DNA from: JASGDB01 sp049841315
GTDB lineage: Bacteria; Bacteroidota; Bacteroidia; Flavobacteriales; Weeksellaceae
Assembly: GCA_049841315.1 (NCBI GenBank)
Contig: JASGDB010000082.1
Location: forward strand, 1 to 59,627
DNA: 59,627 nt
Reading direction: 5' to 3'
Positions 47,674 to 55,676 of this stretch are shown here, one piece after another. A program made the translations under genes and the position numbers. A model generated the notes under the pieces. It worked only from the letters and a program-made list of their open reading frames with translations. It was not told where the DNA came from and ran no database searches. Every line of letters starts with the position of its first letter. Position 1 is the first letter of the stretch.

Positions 47674-48294
47674 ATGAAAAAGTACAGTTTTTTATTTTTA
47701 ATTTTGTCTGCTTTTATGGCATTTTCGCAGGAATACACTTCCCGGGAATTGAATATCATTCGCAGTGGAAATGTGCAGACTGCGCTTCCGATTATGCAGA
47801 CTACGGATTCGGAACAGCATGCCGTTCTTTTGGAACCTTCTGAGGATGCCAATCCGCTCAGCCCCGATACAGAAATACTTGTGAACCGCATGAGACTTTC
47901 CCTGCTTTCCACATCGAGCGGTGTCGGGATTGCGTGTCCGCAGGTCGGAATCAACCGGAATATCATTTGGGTAAAGCGTTTTGATAAGAAAGGGAAACCT
48001 TTGGAATACTTCATCAATCCAAAGATTATTTGGAAATCTGCTATTCTGAATTTTGACGGTGAAGGAGATTTATCAATTCCGGATTTCTGGGATGAATTTT
48101 ATAGAAGTAAAGTGATTCAGCTTGAATATTTTGACCTGAAAGGCGAAAAACACGCCGAAATTGTGGAAGGATTTACTGCGGTTATTTTCCAGCATGAAAT
48201 CGACCATCTTTTCGGAATCCTGATTTCCGATAAAAAGGAGAAACAGAAAAAAGAAGTGTATAAAGAGGTGAAGGCTTTTGAGAAGGTGGATTGA
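47674..48294 (+). CDS. Exported peptide-deformylase-like protein
   Basis: This 206-residue protein has the fold signature of peptide deformylase: motif I GVGIACPQVG, motif III QHEIDHLFG (the two His ligands and the catalytic Glu). Motif II, usually EGCLS, reads EGDLSIP, so the metal-binding Cys is replaced by Asp. The N-terminus MKKYSFLFLILSAFMAFSQ is a signal peptide, so it is probably exported, where formyl-peptides are not expected. The start is the ATG at 47674; the frame is open further upstream but lies in the ABM gene. A true cytosolic deformylase is probably elsewhere. The activity here is uncertain. Confidence 0.8.
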   Translation: MKKYSFLFLILSAFMAFSQEYTSRELNIIRSGNVQTALPIMQTTDSEQHAVLLEPSEDANPLSPDTEILVNRMRLSLLSTSSGVGIACPQVGINRNIIWVKRFDKKGKPLEYFINPKIIWKSAILNFDGEGDLSIPDFWDEFYRSKVIQLEYFDLKGEKHAEIVEGFTAVIFQHEIDHLFGILISDKKEKQKKEVYKEVKAFEKVD

Positions 48295-48333
48295 GTTGGG
48301 AAGCAGGAAGTTGGAAGTTTACGTACGCGAACA

Positions 48334-48368
48334 AAACCTCATAGGATATTTTGAAACCTATGGGGTTT
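48334..48368. repeat. Family C hairpin, copy 4
   Basis: AAACCTCATAGG pairs with CCTATGGGGTTT (one mismatch) around a longer loop. It has the same outer AAACC...GGTTT shell as the other copies and the same inner stem as copy 3. Confidence 0.7.
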
Positions 48369-48572
48369 AGGCAGTTGATTAATATGAACGAAGCGTTGTG
48401 AGAGCTTGAAACCCTAACATTCTTAAAAACCTTTACAGATTTCAAAATTCAAAATCTTTATGTAATTTTGCACCGTTGTTTCTTTGAAAAAAGCAGTAAA
48501 AATATTTTACTTCTGATATTCAGAATATTATCGGAAAAATTTCAAAAAAATAATAAATGTTAAAGAATTTTA

Positions 48573-48580
48573 TATATTTG
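48573..48580 (+). promoter_or_regulatory. -7 box for acpP
   Basis: TATATTTG matches TAnnTTTG, 33 bp before the acpP ATG at 48614. Confidence 0.5.
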
Positions 48581-48613
48581 CAACATCGAAATAACAATTA
48601 AAAATAAAATACT

Positions 48614-48853
48614 ATGTCAGACATTGCATCAAGAGTGAAAGCTATCATCGCTGATAAGCTGGACGTTGAAGAAACAGAAGTAACAGCAGAAGCTAGCTTC
48701 ACTAACGATTTAGGAGCAGATTCTTTGGATACTGTAGAACTTATCATGGAATTTGAAAAAGAATTCAATATCCAGATTCCTGATGACCAGGCAGAAAAAA
48801 TTACTACTGTAGGGCACGCGATTGCTTATATCGAAGAAGTAGTAAACAAATAA
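48614..48853 (+). CDS. acpP: Acyl carrier protein
   Basis: AcpP carries the growing acyl chain on a 4'-phosphopantetheine. The 79-residue, acidic protein has the attachment Ser in LGADSLDTVELIMEFEKEF. It begins SDIASRVKAIIADKLDVEETEVT and ends VGHAIAYIEEVVNK. The fabF gene follows 30 bp later, so they are almost certainly co-transcribed. A TAnnTTTG box lies upstream. Confidence 0.97.
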   Translation: MSDIASRVKAIIADKLDVEETEVTAEASFTNDLGADSLDTVELIMEFEKEFNIQIPDDQAEKITTVGHAIAYIEEVVNK

Positions 48854-48883
48854 TCATTCTTTGAAAAAAGAAATAACTAATTT

Positions 48884-50128
48884 ATGGAATTAAAAAGAGT
48901 AGTTGTAACAGGTTTTGGCGCGGTTACGCCCATCGGCAACAATGCGAAAGAATACTGGGAAAACCTTGTAAAAGGTGTGAGCGGTGCTGCTCCGATTACT
49001 CTTTTTGATGCCACAAACTTCAAAACAAAATTCGCCTGCGAAATCAAAAATTACGACCCTCTGAATCACTTCGATAAGAAAGAAGCGAAAAAGCTGGACC
49101 GTAATTCACAGTTCGGGCTCATTGCCGCAAGAGAAGCAATCGAGCATTCCGGACTTCTCAACGGTGAAGTTGACAAAAAAAGAGTCGGCGTAATCTGGGG
49201 TTCAGGTATCGGAGGACTTGAAACATTTGAAACAGAAGTATTAGGCTGGGCCAATACGGATATTCCGCGTTTCAATCCGTTCTTTATCCCAAAAATGATT
49301 GCCGACATTACACCGGGGCACATTTCCATCGAATACGGCTTTCACGGACCAAACTACACAACCGTATCCGCCTGCGCATCTTCCGCCAACGCACTTATTG
49401 ACGCCAAAATGCTTCTCCAGCTCGGAAAAGCGGAGGTAATTGTATGCGGAGGTTCTGAAGCGGCAATAACAGCAAGCGGCGTAGGAGGTTTCAATGCCAT
49501 GATGGCGCTGTCCACCCGGAATGACGACCCTGCAACCGCTTCCAGACCATTTGACAAAGACCGTGACGGTTTTGTTCTCGGAGAAGGAGCCGGATGTATT
49601 GTCCTTGAAGAATACGAACACGCCGTAAAAAGAGGAGCAACCATTTATGCCGAGCTCAAAGGAGGAGGTATGAGTGCCGATGCGCACCACATGACTGCTC
49701 CGCATCCCGAAGGATTGGGAGCATTTTTGGTAATGGAAAACTGCCTTGCCGATGCAGGAGTTTCTACCAATGAAGTAGACCACATCAATATGCACGGAAC
49801 TTCCACACCTCTTGGTGATATTGCGGAATCCAGTGCGATTTCTAAACTGCTGGGCGACCATGCTTACGATATTCAGATTAATTCCACCAAATCCATGACG
49901 GGACACCTTCTTGGAGCAGCCGGAGTTGTAGAAGCCATTGCGGCATTGGGAACTATCGTACACGGAATAGTACCTCCAACCATCAACCACTTTACAAACG
50001 ACGAGAAAATAGATTCCCGCCTAAACTTTACCTTCAATAAGGCTGTTGAAAAAAATGTAGAGGTTGCCATGAGTAATACTTTTGGATTCGGAGGACATAA
50101 TGCCTGTGTTCTTTTCAAGAAAATATAG
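48884..50128 (+). CDS. fabF: 3-oxoacyl-ACP synthase II
   Basis: FabF elongates fatty acids by condensing acyl-ACP with malonyl-ACP. The active-site Cys lies in TVSACASSANALIDAKMLL, the His pair in MHGTSTPLGD and TGHLLGAAGVVEAIA. The C-terminus has NTFGFGGHNACVLFKKI. The 414-residue length fits. It is the second gene of acpP-fabF-rnc-IPExxxVDY-pyk, all on the plus strand with small gaps. Confidence 0.97.
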   Translation: MELKRVVVTGFGAVTPIGNNAKEYWENLVKGVSGAAPITLFDATNFKTKFACEIKNYDPLNHFDKKEAKKLDRNSQFGLIAAREAIEHSGLLNGEVDKKRVGVIWGSGIGGLETFETEVLGWANTDIPRFNPFFIPKMIADITPGHISIEYGFHGPNYTTVSACASSANALIDAKMLLQLGKAEVIVCGGSEAAITASGVGGFNAMMALSTRNDDPATASRPFDKDRDGFVLGEGAGCIVLEEYEHAVKRGATIYAELKGGGMSADAHHMTAPHPEGLGAFLVMENCLADAGVSTNEVDHINMHGTSTPLGDIAESSAISKLLGDHAYDIQINSTKSMTGHLLGAAGVVEAIAALGTIVHGIVPPTINHFTNDEKIDSRLNFTFNKAVEKNVEVAMSNTFGFGGHNACVLFKKI

Positions 50129-50137
50129 TGTTACGGT

Positions 50138-50893
50138 ATGGGGCTGCCGAAGTACATTTCCAAATTCATTCCCAAAAGAAAAAAAATACCGAAACAGGAT
50201 GTTCTGTTCCGTTCCGAACTCTCAAAATTAATCGGATACGAAGTCCGGAATATTGACCTTTACTGCGAAGCGTTCTCTCTGCGAAACTCTGAAAACAAAA
50301 GCAACAGAAACTACGAAAGACTGGAATTTCTCGGTGATTCCGTTCTCGGAGCAATCATCTCCTTTCATCTTTTCACCATGTATCCTGATGCCAATGAAGG
50401 TTTTCTGACACAGATGAAATCCAAAATCGTCAACAGGAAAAACCTCAACAAATTAGGTGATGAGCTGCAGCTGAAGAACCTAATCAGAAATCAGCCGGCC
50501 ACGATGAGCGAGAACATTTCGGGAAATCTTTTTGAAGCACTTATAGGAGCTGTTTATCTGGATTACGACTATGAAATCTGCAAAAAAATAGTCCTCGAAA
50601 ATATTTTTACGGAAGAGCAAATTAATAAAATGGAGCATAAAATCATCAGCTACAAAAGCCTTCTGCTGGAATGGAGCCAGAAAAGAAAGGTATGCATCCG
50701 CTACGAAACACAGGAAGAAATGCATGCGGGAAGAAATTTCGTATTTCGGGCTTATGTGTGGATAGATGAAGAAAAAATATCCAATGCAGCGGAAAGTTCC
50801 AAGAAAAAAGCAGAAGAAAAGGCCGCACAGCGGGCATTTTATATACTGAACAAAAAACAAAGTATTCTTGAAAAACCTAAAGCTCATACTTGA
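50138..50893 (+). CDS. rnc: Ribonuclease III
   Basis: RNase III cleaves double-stranded RNA in rRNA and mRNA maturation. The signature ERLEFLGDSVLGAIISFHLF holds the metal-binding acidic residues, and SENISGNLFEALIGAVYLDYDYE the second set. A dsRNA-binding domain follows (about 175-240, ISYKSLLLEWSQKRKVCIRYETQ...AAESSKKKAEEKAAQRAFYIL). The 251-residue length fits. It begins 9 bp after fabF, as commonly in bacteria where acpP-fabF-rnc are linked. Confidence 0.95.
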   Translation: MGLPKYISKFIPKRKKIPKQDVLFRSELSKLIGYEVRNIDLYCEAFSLRNSENKSNRNYERLEFLGDSVLGAIISFHLFTMYPDANEGFLTQMKSKIVNRKNLNKLGDELQLKNLIRNQPATMSENISGNLFEALIGAVYLDYDYEICKKIVLENIFTEEQINKMEHKIISYKSLLLEWSQKRKVCIRYETQEEMHAGRNFVFRAYVWIDEEKISNAAESSKKKAEEKAAQRAFYILNKKQSILEKPKAHT

Positions 50894-51338
50894 TGACGAA
50901 GAAGAAAGCGATATTGTCCTCGGTTTAATCCGGCTGATAAAACCGCTTCCGGATTATGAACTTTTTTTCAGAATAAATGAGCTGAATCCTTTCTTTTTTC
51001 AGAGGATTGAAGATTTTAAAATCTCCGGAATGTACTATGATTACTACTTTTCAAGATTTGAATCCTATTCCAGAGACCATAAAGCCCGAATAAGTATTAC
51101 AGCCAACAAAAGCACCGGAAGCATACAGACAAAATACATGCGCGAGCTGTTTTCAGGGGAAGAAGAACATCGTTTATTGTTAACGGAACATGAAGATGTG
51201 GATTATATTATCAAAACATCGGATTCAATTCATGATTTTTCGTTAATTTTGTTCCCGGAAAATCTGATATTTGCAATCCAGAAATATTCCATGAGTTCAG
51301 ACCATGAACTCTATCCTTTAATTCAATATTATGAATAA
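50868..51338 (+). CDS. IPExxxVDY family protein
   Basis: This 156-residue protein resembles a Bacteroidota-restricted family named for a conserved IPExxxVDY motif, seen here in altered form as LLTEHEDVDYIIKT. It starts with a TTG (50868), 26 bp before the rnc stop codon. The first residues KNLKLILDDEEESDIVLGLIRL fit the family start. The function is unknown; it is typically next to rnc and pyk, as here. It overlaps the pyk start by 8 bp. Confidence 0.8.
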   Translation: MKNLKLILDDEEESDIVLGLIRLIKPLPDYELFFRINELNPFFFQRIEDFKISGMYYDYYFSRFESYSRDHKARISITANKSTGSIQTKYMRELFSGEEEHRLLLTEHEDVDYIIKTSDSIHDFSLILFPENLIFAIQKYSMSSDHELYPLIQYYE

Positions 51339-52779
51339 ATATTTAAAAAAGACAAAAATTATCGCAACGCTCGGGCCGGCATCATCCAACCGTGAAACCA
51401 TGGTGAATCTGATTAAGGCAGGTGTTGATGTTTTCAGAATAAACTTTTCTCACGCCGATTACGATTTGGTGAGAAAAAATGTAGAAACCATCCGTGAGAT
51501 TAATCAAGAATACGGATTTTCAGTTGGGATTCTGGGCGACCTTCAAGGGCCGAAACTGAGAGTAGGCGTAGTAAAAGAGGGTTCATATCTCAATCCGGGG
51601 GACATTCTTACATTTACCAACGAAAAAATAGAAGGCGACTCCCAAAGAGTCTATATGACCTATCAGCAGTTCCCGAAAGATGTAAAAGTAGGCGAACGAA
51701 TCCTGATTGACGACGGAAAACTGGTTTTGGAAGTAACGGAAACCAATGAAATTGACACCGTAAGAGCCAAAACGATTCAAGGAGGGCCATTGAGCTCTAA
51801 AAAAGGAGTGAATCTTCCGAATACCAATGTTTCCCTGCCTGCGCTTACGGAAAAAGATATTGAGGATGCCAATTTCATGCTCGACCTCGAGCTGGACTGG
51901 ATTGCGCTTTCATTCGTAAGACACGCTCAAGACATTATTGACTTAAAGGAATTAATGGCGAAACATCCTAAAGGAAAAGAATTTAAAACACCGATTATCG
52001 CAAAAATCGAAAAGCCGGAAGGTGTGAAAAATATCGATGAAATCCTTTTGGAATGTGACGGATTAATGGTTGCCAGAGGAGATTTGGGTGTGGAAGTTCC
52101 GATGGAGCAGGTTCCTGCTATTCAGAAAAATCTGGTGGAAAGAGCAAGGTTTTTCTCCAAACCTGTCATCATCGCTACCCAGATGATGGAAACCATGATT
52201 AACAGCCTTACACCGACCAGAGCCGAAGTGAACGACGTTGCCAATTCCGTGCTGGATGGTGCGGATGCCGTAATGCTTTCCGGTGAAACTTCCGTAGGGA
52301 AATATCCTGTAGAAGTGGTTCAGAACATGGCGAAAGTGGTACAAAACATTGAAAAGACCGCTTTCTACCAAAATAAAAACGCTCCGATTGAGCATGAATT
52401 TAATTGTATTGATGAGCGTTTCATTACCAACAGGATTTGCCTCGCCGCTGTGAGAATTGCGAAATCGACCAATGTGGAGGCGATTGTAACGCTTACGTAC
52501 TCGGGATATACGGCGTTTCATATTTCGGCACACCGCCCGAACTCGCACATCATTATTTACAGCTCGAACCGCAGGGTGATTACCATGCTGAACCTGCTTT
52601 GGGGCGTGCGTGCTTTCTATTACGAAATGACGAAATCCACCGATGAAACGATTACACAGGTAAATACCATAACGCAGAAAAACGGATATGTAGAACCCGG
52701 AGATTTTGTGATAAACCTCAATGCCACGCCGGCACACGAGGAAGGGAAAACCAATACGCTGAGATTGACGACGGTATAA
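51331..52779 (+). CDS. pyk: Pyruvate kinase
   Basis: Pyk converts phosphoenolpyruvate and ADP to pyruvate and ATP. Signature parts are KIIATLGPASSNRETMVNLIKAGVDVFRINFSHA at the N-terminus, PIIAKIEKPEGVKNIDEILLECDGLMVARGDLGVEVPMEQVPAIQKNL in the barrel (with the catalytic Lys), and PVIIATQMMETMINSLTPTRAEVNDVANSVLDGADAVMLSGETSVGKYP. The 482 residues include the C-terminal allosteric domain. It is the last gene of the acpP operon-like run and is followed by a bidirectional terminator. Confidence 0.97.
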   Translation: MNKYLKKTKIIATLGPASSNRETMVNLIKAGVDVFRINFSHADYDLVRKNVETIREINQEYGFSVGILGDLQGPKLRVGVVKEGSYLNPGDILTFTNEKIEGDSQRVYMTYQQFPKDVKVGERILIDDGKLVLEVTETNEIDTVRAKTIQGGPLSSKKGVNLPNTNVSLPALTEKDIEDANFMLDLELDWIALSFVRHAQDIIDLKELMAKHPKGKEFKTPIIAKIEKPEGVKNIDEILLECDGLMVARGDLGVEVPMEQVPAIQKNLVERARFFSKPVIIATQMMETMINSLTPTRAEVNDVANSVLDGADAVMLSGETSVGKYPVEVVQNMAKVVQNIEKTAFYQNKNAPIEHEFNCIDERFITNRICLAAVRIAKSTNVEAIVTLTYSGYTAFHISAHRPNSHIIIYSSNRRVITMLNLLWGVRAFYYEMTKSTDETITQVNTITQKNGYVEPGDFVINLNATPAHEEGKTNTLRLTTV

Positions 52780-52786
52780 TAATAAG

Positions 52787-52812
52787 AAAACTCCTGAAAA
52801 ATCAGGAGTTTT
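52787..52812. terminator. Bidirectional terminator between pyk and hutG
   Basis: AAAACTCCTGA pairs with TCAGGAGTTTT around AAAA, with T-runs on both sides. It lies 8 bp after pyk and 16 bp before the hutG stop. Confidence 0.85.
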
Positions 52813-52827
52813 TTTTATTAGAAAAAC

Positions 52828-53739
52828 CTAAATCATCAACCATTCATTCACCAGAGAAGCCGCCAATCTTGCTGTTCGTTCCTGAATATCGTAAGCAGGA
52901 TTTACTTCTGCAACATCCAAAGCAACGAGTTTTTCGTTTTTTAAAATATGCCTGAAAAAGTGCATAAAAGCAGCATCCGCAAAGATTCCGTTGTACGCCG
53001 CCGCCGAAACTCCGGGTGCAATCGCCGCATTGAAAACATCCATACAAATCGTGAGATACAGAACATCAACTTCATCTGAAAGCAAATCAATTTTTTGGTA
53101 AATATTCGGGAGGTTTTCAAAGAAAATTTCATCAGCCAAAATATATTTCATTCCGTATTGATGAGCGGTGTCAAATAATTTCAGTGTATTGGAATTTCTC
53201 TGGATTCCGATATGAAGCGAGTGGATTTCACCTTGCTGTGTAACCTGCCAGAATCCTGTTCCTGAAGTTGCTCCTACTCCATTTTCAGGTTCACGGTTAT
53301 CAAAATGTGCATCAATATTGATGATTCCGATTTTCTGATTAGGAAATGCTTTTTTAATTCCCGAATAATGGGCAAACATCACTTCGTGTCCGCCTCCTAA
53401 AACAATGGATTTTGCTTTTTTACCGACAACCTGAGAAACTTTTTCTGCTAATTTCTGCTGAATTGCTTCTAAATTTTCATCTTCACAAGTGATATTTCCG
53501 AAATCTTTCAGTATAAAATCTGGTTTTACTACCGGAAAATTCGCCATATTTTTACGGATAATATCGGTAGCATCTTTTGCACCGGTTCTTCCTTTGTTAC
53601 GTTTTACACCTTCATCCACCGCAAAACCGTGAAGAACAAAATCGTTCTCCGAAATATTTCCGTAATCATTCTCTACGGAAACTTTCTGAAAAATACGGTG
53701 ATACAGCGGATTGTCGCCGTCAAATCTTCCTTGCCACAT
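52828..53739 (-). CDS. hutG: Formimidoylglutamase (arginase family)
   Basis: HutG hydrolyses N-formimidoyl-glutamate to glutamate and formamide in histidine catabolism, using a Mn2+ pair. The arginase-family motifs are visible: GGGHEVMFAHY (His), NIDAHFDNR (DxHxD), and LTICMDVFNAAIAPGVSA, where the usual S-x-D-x-D reads T-I-C-M-D. Thus one metal-binding Asp is replaced by Cys. The 303-residue length fits. It is the last gene in the paa-to-hutG cluster; no other hut gene lies in the window, so the assignment to HutG among ureohydrolases rests on family likeness. Confidence 0.78.
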   Translation of the reverse strand: MWQGRFDGDNPLYHRIFQKVSVENDYGNISENDFVLHGFAVDEGVKRNKGRTGAKDATDIIRKNMANFPVVKPDFILKDFGNITCEDENLEAIQQKLAEKVSQVVGKKAKSIVLGGGHEVMFAHYSGIKKAFPNQKIGIINIDAHFDNREPENGVGATSGTGFWQVTQQGEIHSLHIGIQRNSNTLKLFDTAHQYGMKYILADEIFFENLPNIYQKIDLLSDEVDVLYLTICMDVFNAAIAPGVSAAAYNGIFADAAFMHFFRHILKNEKLVALDVAEVNPAYDIQERTARLAASLVNEWLMI

Positions 53740-53825
53740 TTTTTGTTTAAAGTTTAAAGTTCAAGGTTCAAAGTTGGTGATTTTGAAGAAAGAAGTTCTC
53801 AATATCTTTTTTCACCACAAGGTTA

Positions 53826-54203
53826 TTATTGTTTTACTCTCGTAAATCCTTTTGGTGTTCCCAATTCTGATTTATCATAAATATTCAGATAAAGATAAAC
53901 CGTATCTTTCTTACCTTCATAAGTAACCCAATATTTATCTAACAGTCCCATATCTCCAAATAAAGCATTTTTGGTCTTAAAGTGACAACAGCTTCCCACT
54001 CTGTCAAAAGAAACTTCTTCTCCGTCAGGACCTCTCAAAGAACGTAAGTAATTAACGGAGTTTCGCGGGCTATGTTCTCCAACATTGATTGGATTTTTCT
54101 CTGAATATCCATAAGTGTCGTCAAAAACACTCTGAACAACTGAAGAAGCAGTGCCACAAGCTGCCAATATCAGTACGGCAATAATTAAATAGTAATTTTT
54201 CAT
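53826..54203 (-). CDS. Hypothetical lipoprotein
   Basis: This 125-residue protein is not of a family that I can name. The signal MKNYYLIIAVLILAACG ends in a lipobox. The mature part has SVNYLRSLRGPDGEEVSFDRVGSCCHFKTKNALFGDMGLLDKYWVTYEGKKDTVYLYLNIYDKSELGTPKGF, with a neighbouring Cys pair. It lies 6 bp after paaA on the same strand, so it is probably in the same transcript, even though paaA operons usually continue with paaB. A periplasmic or surface role is likely. Confidence 0.65.
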   Translation of the reverse strand: MKNYYLIIAVLILAACGTASSVVQSVFDDTYGYSEKNPINVGEHSPRNSVNYLRSLRGPDGEEVSFDRVGSCCHFKTKNALFGDMGLLDKYWVTYEGKKDTVYLYLNIYDKSELGTPKGFTRVKQ

Positions 54204-54209
54204 AAAGAT

Positions 54210-55139
54210 TTAAATGTTTTTCTTTTTCGCAAAAGCAATCGCCGCTTCCTTTACCCACGCATTTTCCTGCTGTGCTTTTCTTTTGGTTTCGAGGCGTTTT
54301 TTGTTGCAGGGACCGTTTCCTTTTAAAATTTCCATAAATTCGTCCCACGGCAGTTCCCCGAAATCGTAATGCTGTGTTTCTTCATTCCATTTCAGTTTTT
54401 CATCGGGAATTTTCAGTCCTAAAAATTCGGCTTGCGGAACGGTTACATCTACAAATCTTTGTCTTAAAGAATCGTTGCTTTCCCTTTTCACACGGTAATT
54501 CATTGATTTTTGGGAATTCGGGGAAGCATCATCATTTGGGCCAAACATCATTAATGCTGCCCACCAAAAACGGTTTAATGCCTGTTGTGCCATTTCTTTC
54601 TGCTGTTTTGTTCCGCGGCAGAGCGTCATCAGGATTTCATAACCTTGTCTTTGATGAAAAGATTCTTCCTTGCAAATCCGAACCATTGCTCTGGAATACG
54701 GGCCGTAAGAATTTCCCATTAACATTACCTGATTCATAATCGCAGCACCGTCAACCAGCCAGCCGATTGCACCGATGTCCGCCCAACTCAAAGTAGGATA
54801 ATTGAAAATGCTGGAATATTTCGCTTTTCCGGAAAGCATATCGTTGTATGTGGAATCGCGGTCTGCCGGAATTTCTCCGTTTCCTAAGGTTTCCGTAGCG
54901 GCATACAGATACAATCCGTGTCCTGCTTCATCCTGAATTTTGGCAAGAAGCGCCATTTTCCTCCGCAGAGACGGTGCTCTCGTAATCCAGTTGGCTTCGG
55001 GAAGCATTCCGACCACTTCGGAATGGGCGTGCTGAGAAATCTGCCGAACCAGCAATTTCCGGTAATCTTCCGGCATCATATCTTTCGGCTCTATTTTATT
55101 TTCCGCCTGTACGTATTCTAAAAATTTTTCTAAACTCAT
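54210..55139 (-). CDS. paaA: 1,2-phenylacetyl-CoA epoxidase subunit A
   Basis: PaaA is the catalytic di-iron subunit of the PaaABCE epoxidase, which attacks phenylacetyl-CoA in aerobic phenylacetate catabolism. The sequence has the metal-binding IQDEAGHGLYLYAATETLG and CKEESFHQRQGYEIL, plus RVKRESNDSLRQRFVDVTVPQAEFLGLKIPDE near the C-terminus. The 309-residue length fits. The partner subunits paaB, paaC and paaD do not follow. Instead, a lipoprotein gene comes 6 bp downstream. The reductase paaE is upstream, with one small gene between. Confidence 0.93.
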   Translation of the reverse strand: MSLEKFLEYVQAENKIEPKDMMPEDYRKLLVRQISQHAHSEVVGMLPEANWITRAPSLRRKMALLAKIQDEAGHGLYLYAATETLGNGEIPADRDSTYNDMLSGKAKYSSIFNYPTLSWADIGAIGWLVDGAAIMNQVMLMGNSYGPYSRAMVRICKEESFHQRQGYEILMTLCRGTKQQKEMAQQALNRFWWAALMMFGPNDDASPNSQKSMNYRVKRESNDSLRQRFVDVTVPQAEFLGLKIPDEKLKWNEETQHYDFGELPWDEFMEILKGNGPCNKKRLETKRKAQQENAWVKEAAIAFAKKKNI

Positions 55140-55308
55140 TTTTTTTATTTTATTAAATAAAGTAGCAATCTAACAATGTAACATTTTTTTAACGCTAAGG
55201 TCAGCAAAGATTTTTTACTACTATCCGCTTTTAAGGTTCGCCAAGGCGTTTCACTTAGCAAAGAATGCAGTATTATTGGGATTGGTACATTTTCACATTG
55301 GTATATTG

Positions 55309-55557
55309 CTACATCTCAATATCATCTTTTTTATAAATCCCGATTTGTCCGTTGGAATATTCTCCGGCTACAAAAGTGATGCTCTTTTCGGGAGTTTTTA
55401 TGGTGTATTCATTAAAATGATAACTGCTTCCTTCAAAAGGGTCAATCACTTCAATTTTCCGGTCGGAACAGTGCCAGTAATGATTCCAGATGTTCAGTCC
55501 TTCCACTCTGAATTCCTTGTCTACTTCGATGAAAGATTCAAATTTCCAGTTTGACAT
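55309..55557 (-). CDS. Hypothetical small protein between paaE and paaA
   Basis: This 82-residue protein is not recognised. The sequence SNWKFESFIEVDKEFRVEGLNIWNHYWHCSDRKIEVIDPFEGSSYHFNEYTIKTPEKSITFVAGEYSNGQIGIYKKDDIEM has several aromatic residues and no signal peptide. It is compact and soluble-looking, with the conserved-looking WNHYWH and GSSYHFNEY. The neighbours are paaE upstream and paaA downstream, so it may belong to the phenylacetate system, but this is inference from position only. Confidence 0.6.
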   Translation of the reverse strand: MSNWKFESFIEVDKEFRVEGLNIWNHYWHCSDRKIEVIDPFEGSSYHFNEYTIKTPEKSITFVAGEYSNGQIGIYKKDDIEM

Positions 55558-55676
55558 AATTTTTGTTTTTTTAATTTACTAATATAACAATGTATCAATC
55601 TACTAATTTACCAATCATCTTATTAATCCCGTTCTCACATTGGTACATTTTCACATTGATAAATTGTTACATTATA
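55558..55676. repeat. Phrase repeats between paaE and the small gene
   Basis: Phrases of the type ATCAATCTACTAATTTACC and CATTGGTACATTTTCACATTG recur, also at 55158-55190 and 55278-55310. They form much of the spacers of this cluster. Confidence 0.5.

Larger units (their letters stand above)
48295..48613. other. 319-bp spacer upstream of acpP
   Basis: No gene is supported. It has the family C hairpin at 48334-48368 and the acpP promoter near its right end. The rest is AT-rich. Confidence 0.6.

Noticed and set aside
49241..49990. Long open frame antisense to fabF (249 codons)
   Set aside because: It is a shadow of the fabF coding strand, with no protein features.
52063..52737. Long open frame antisense to pyk (224 codons)
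   Set aside because: It is a shadow of pyk with no features of its own.
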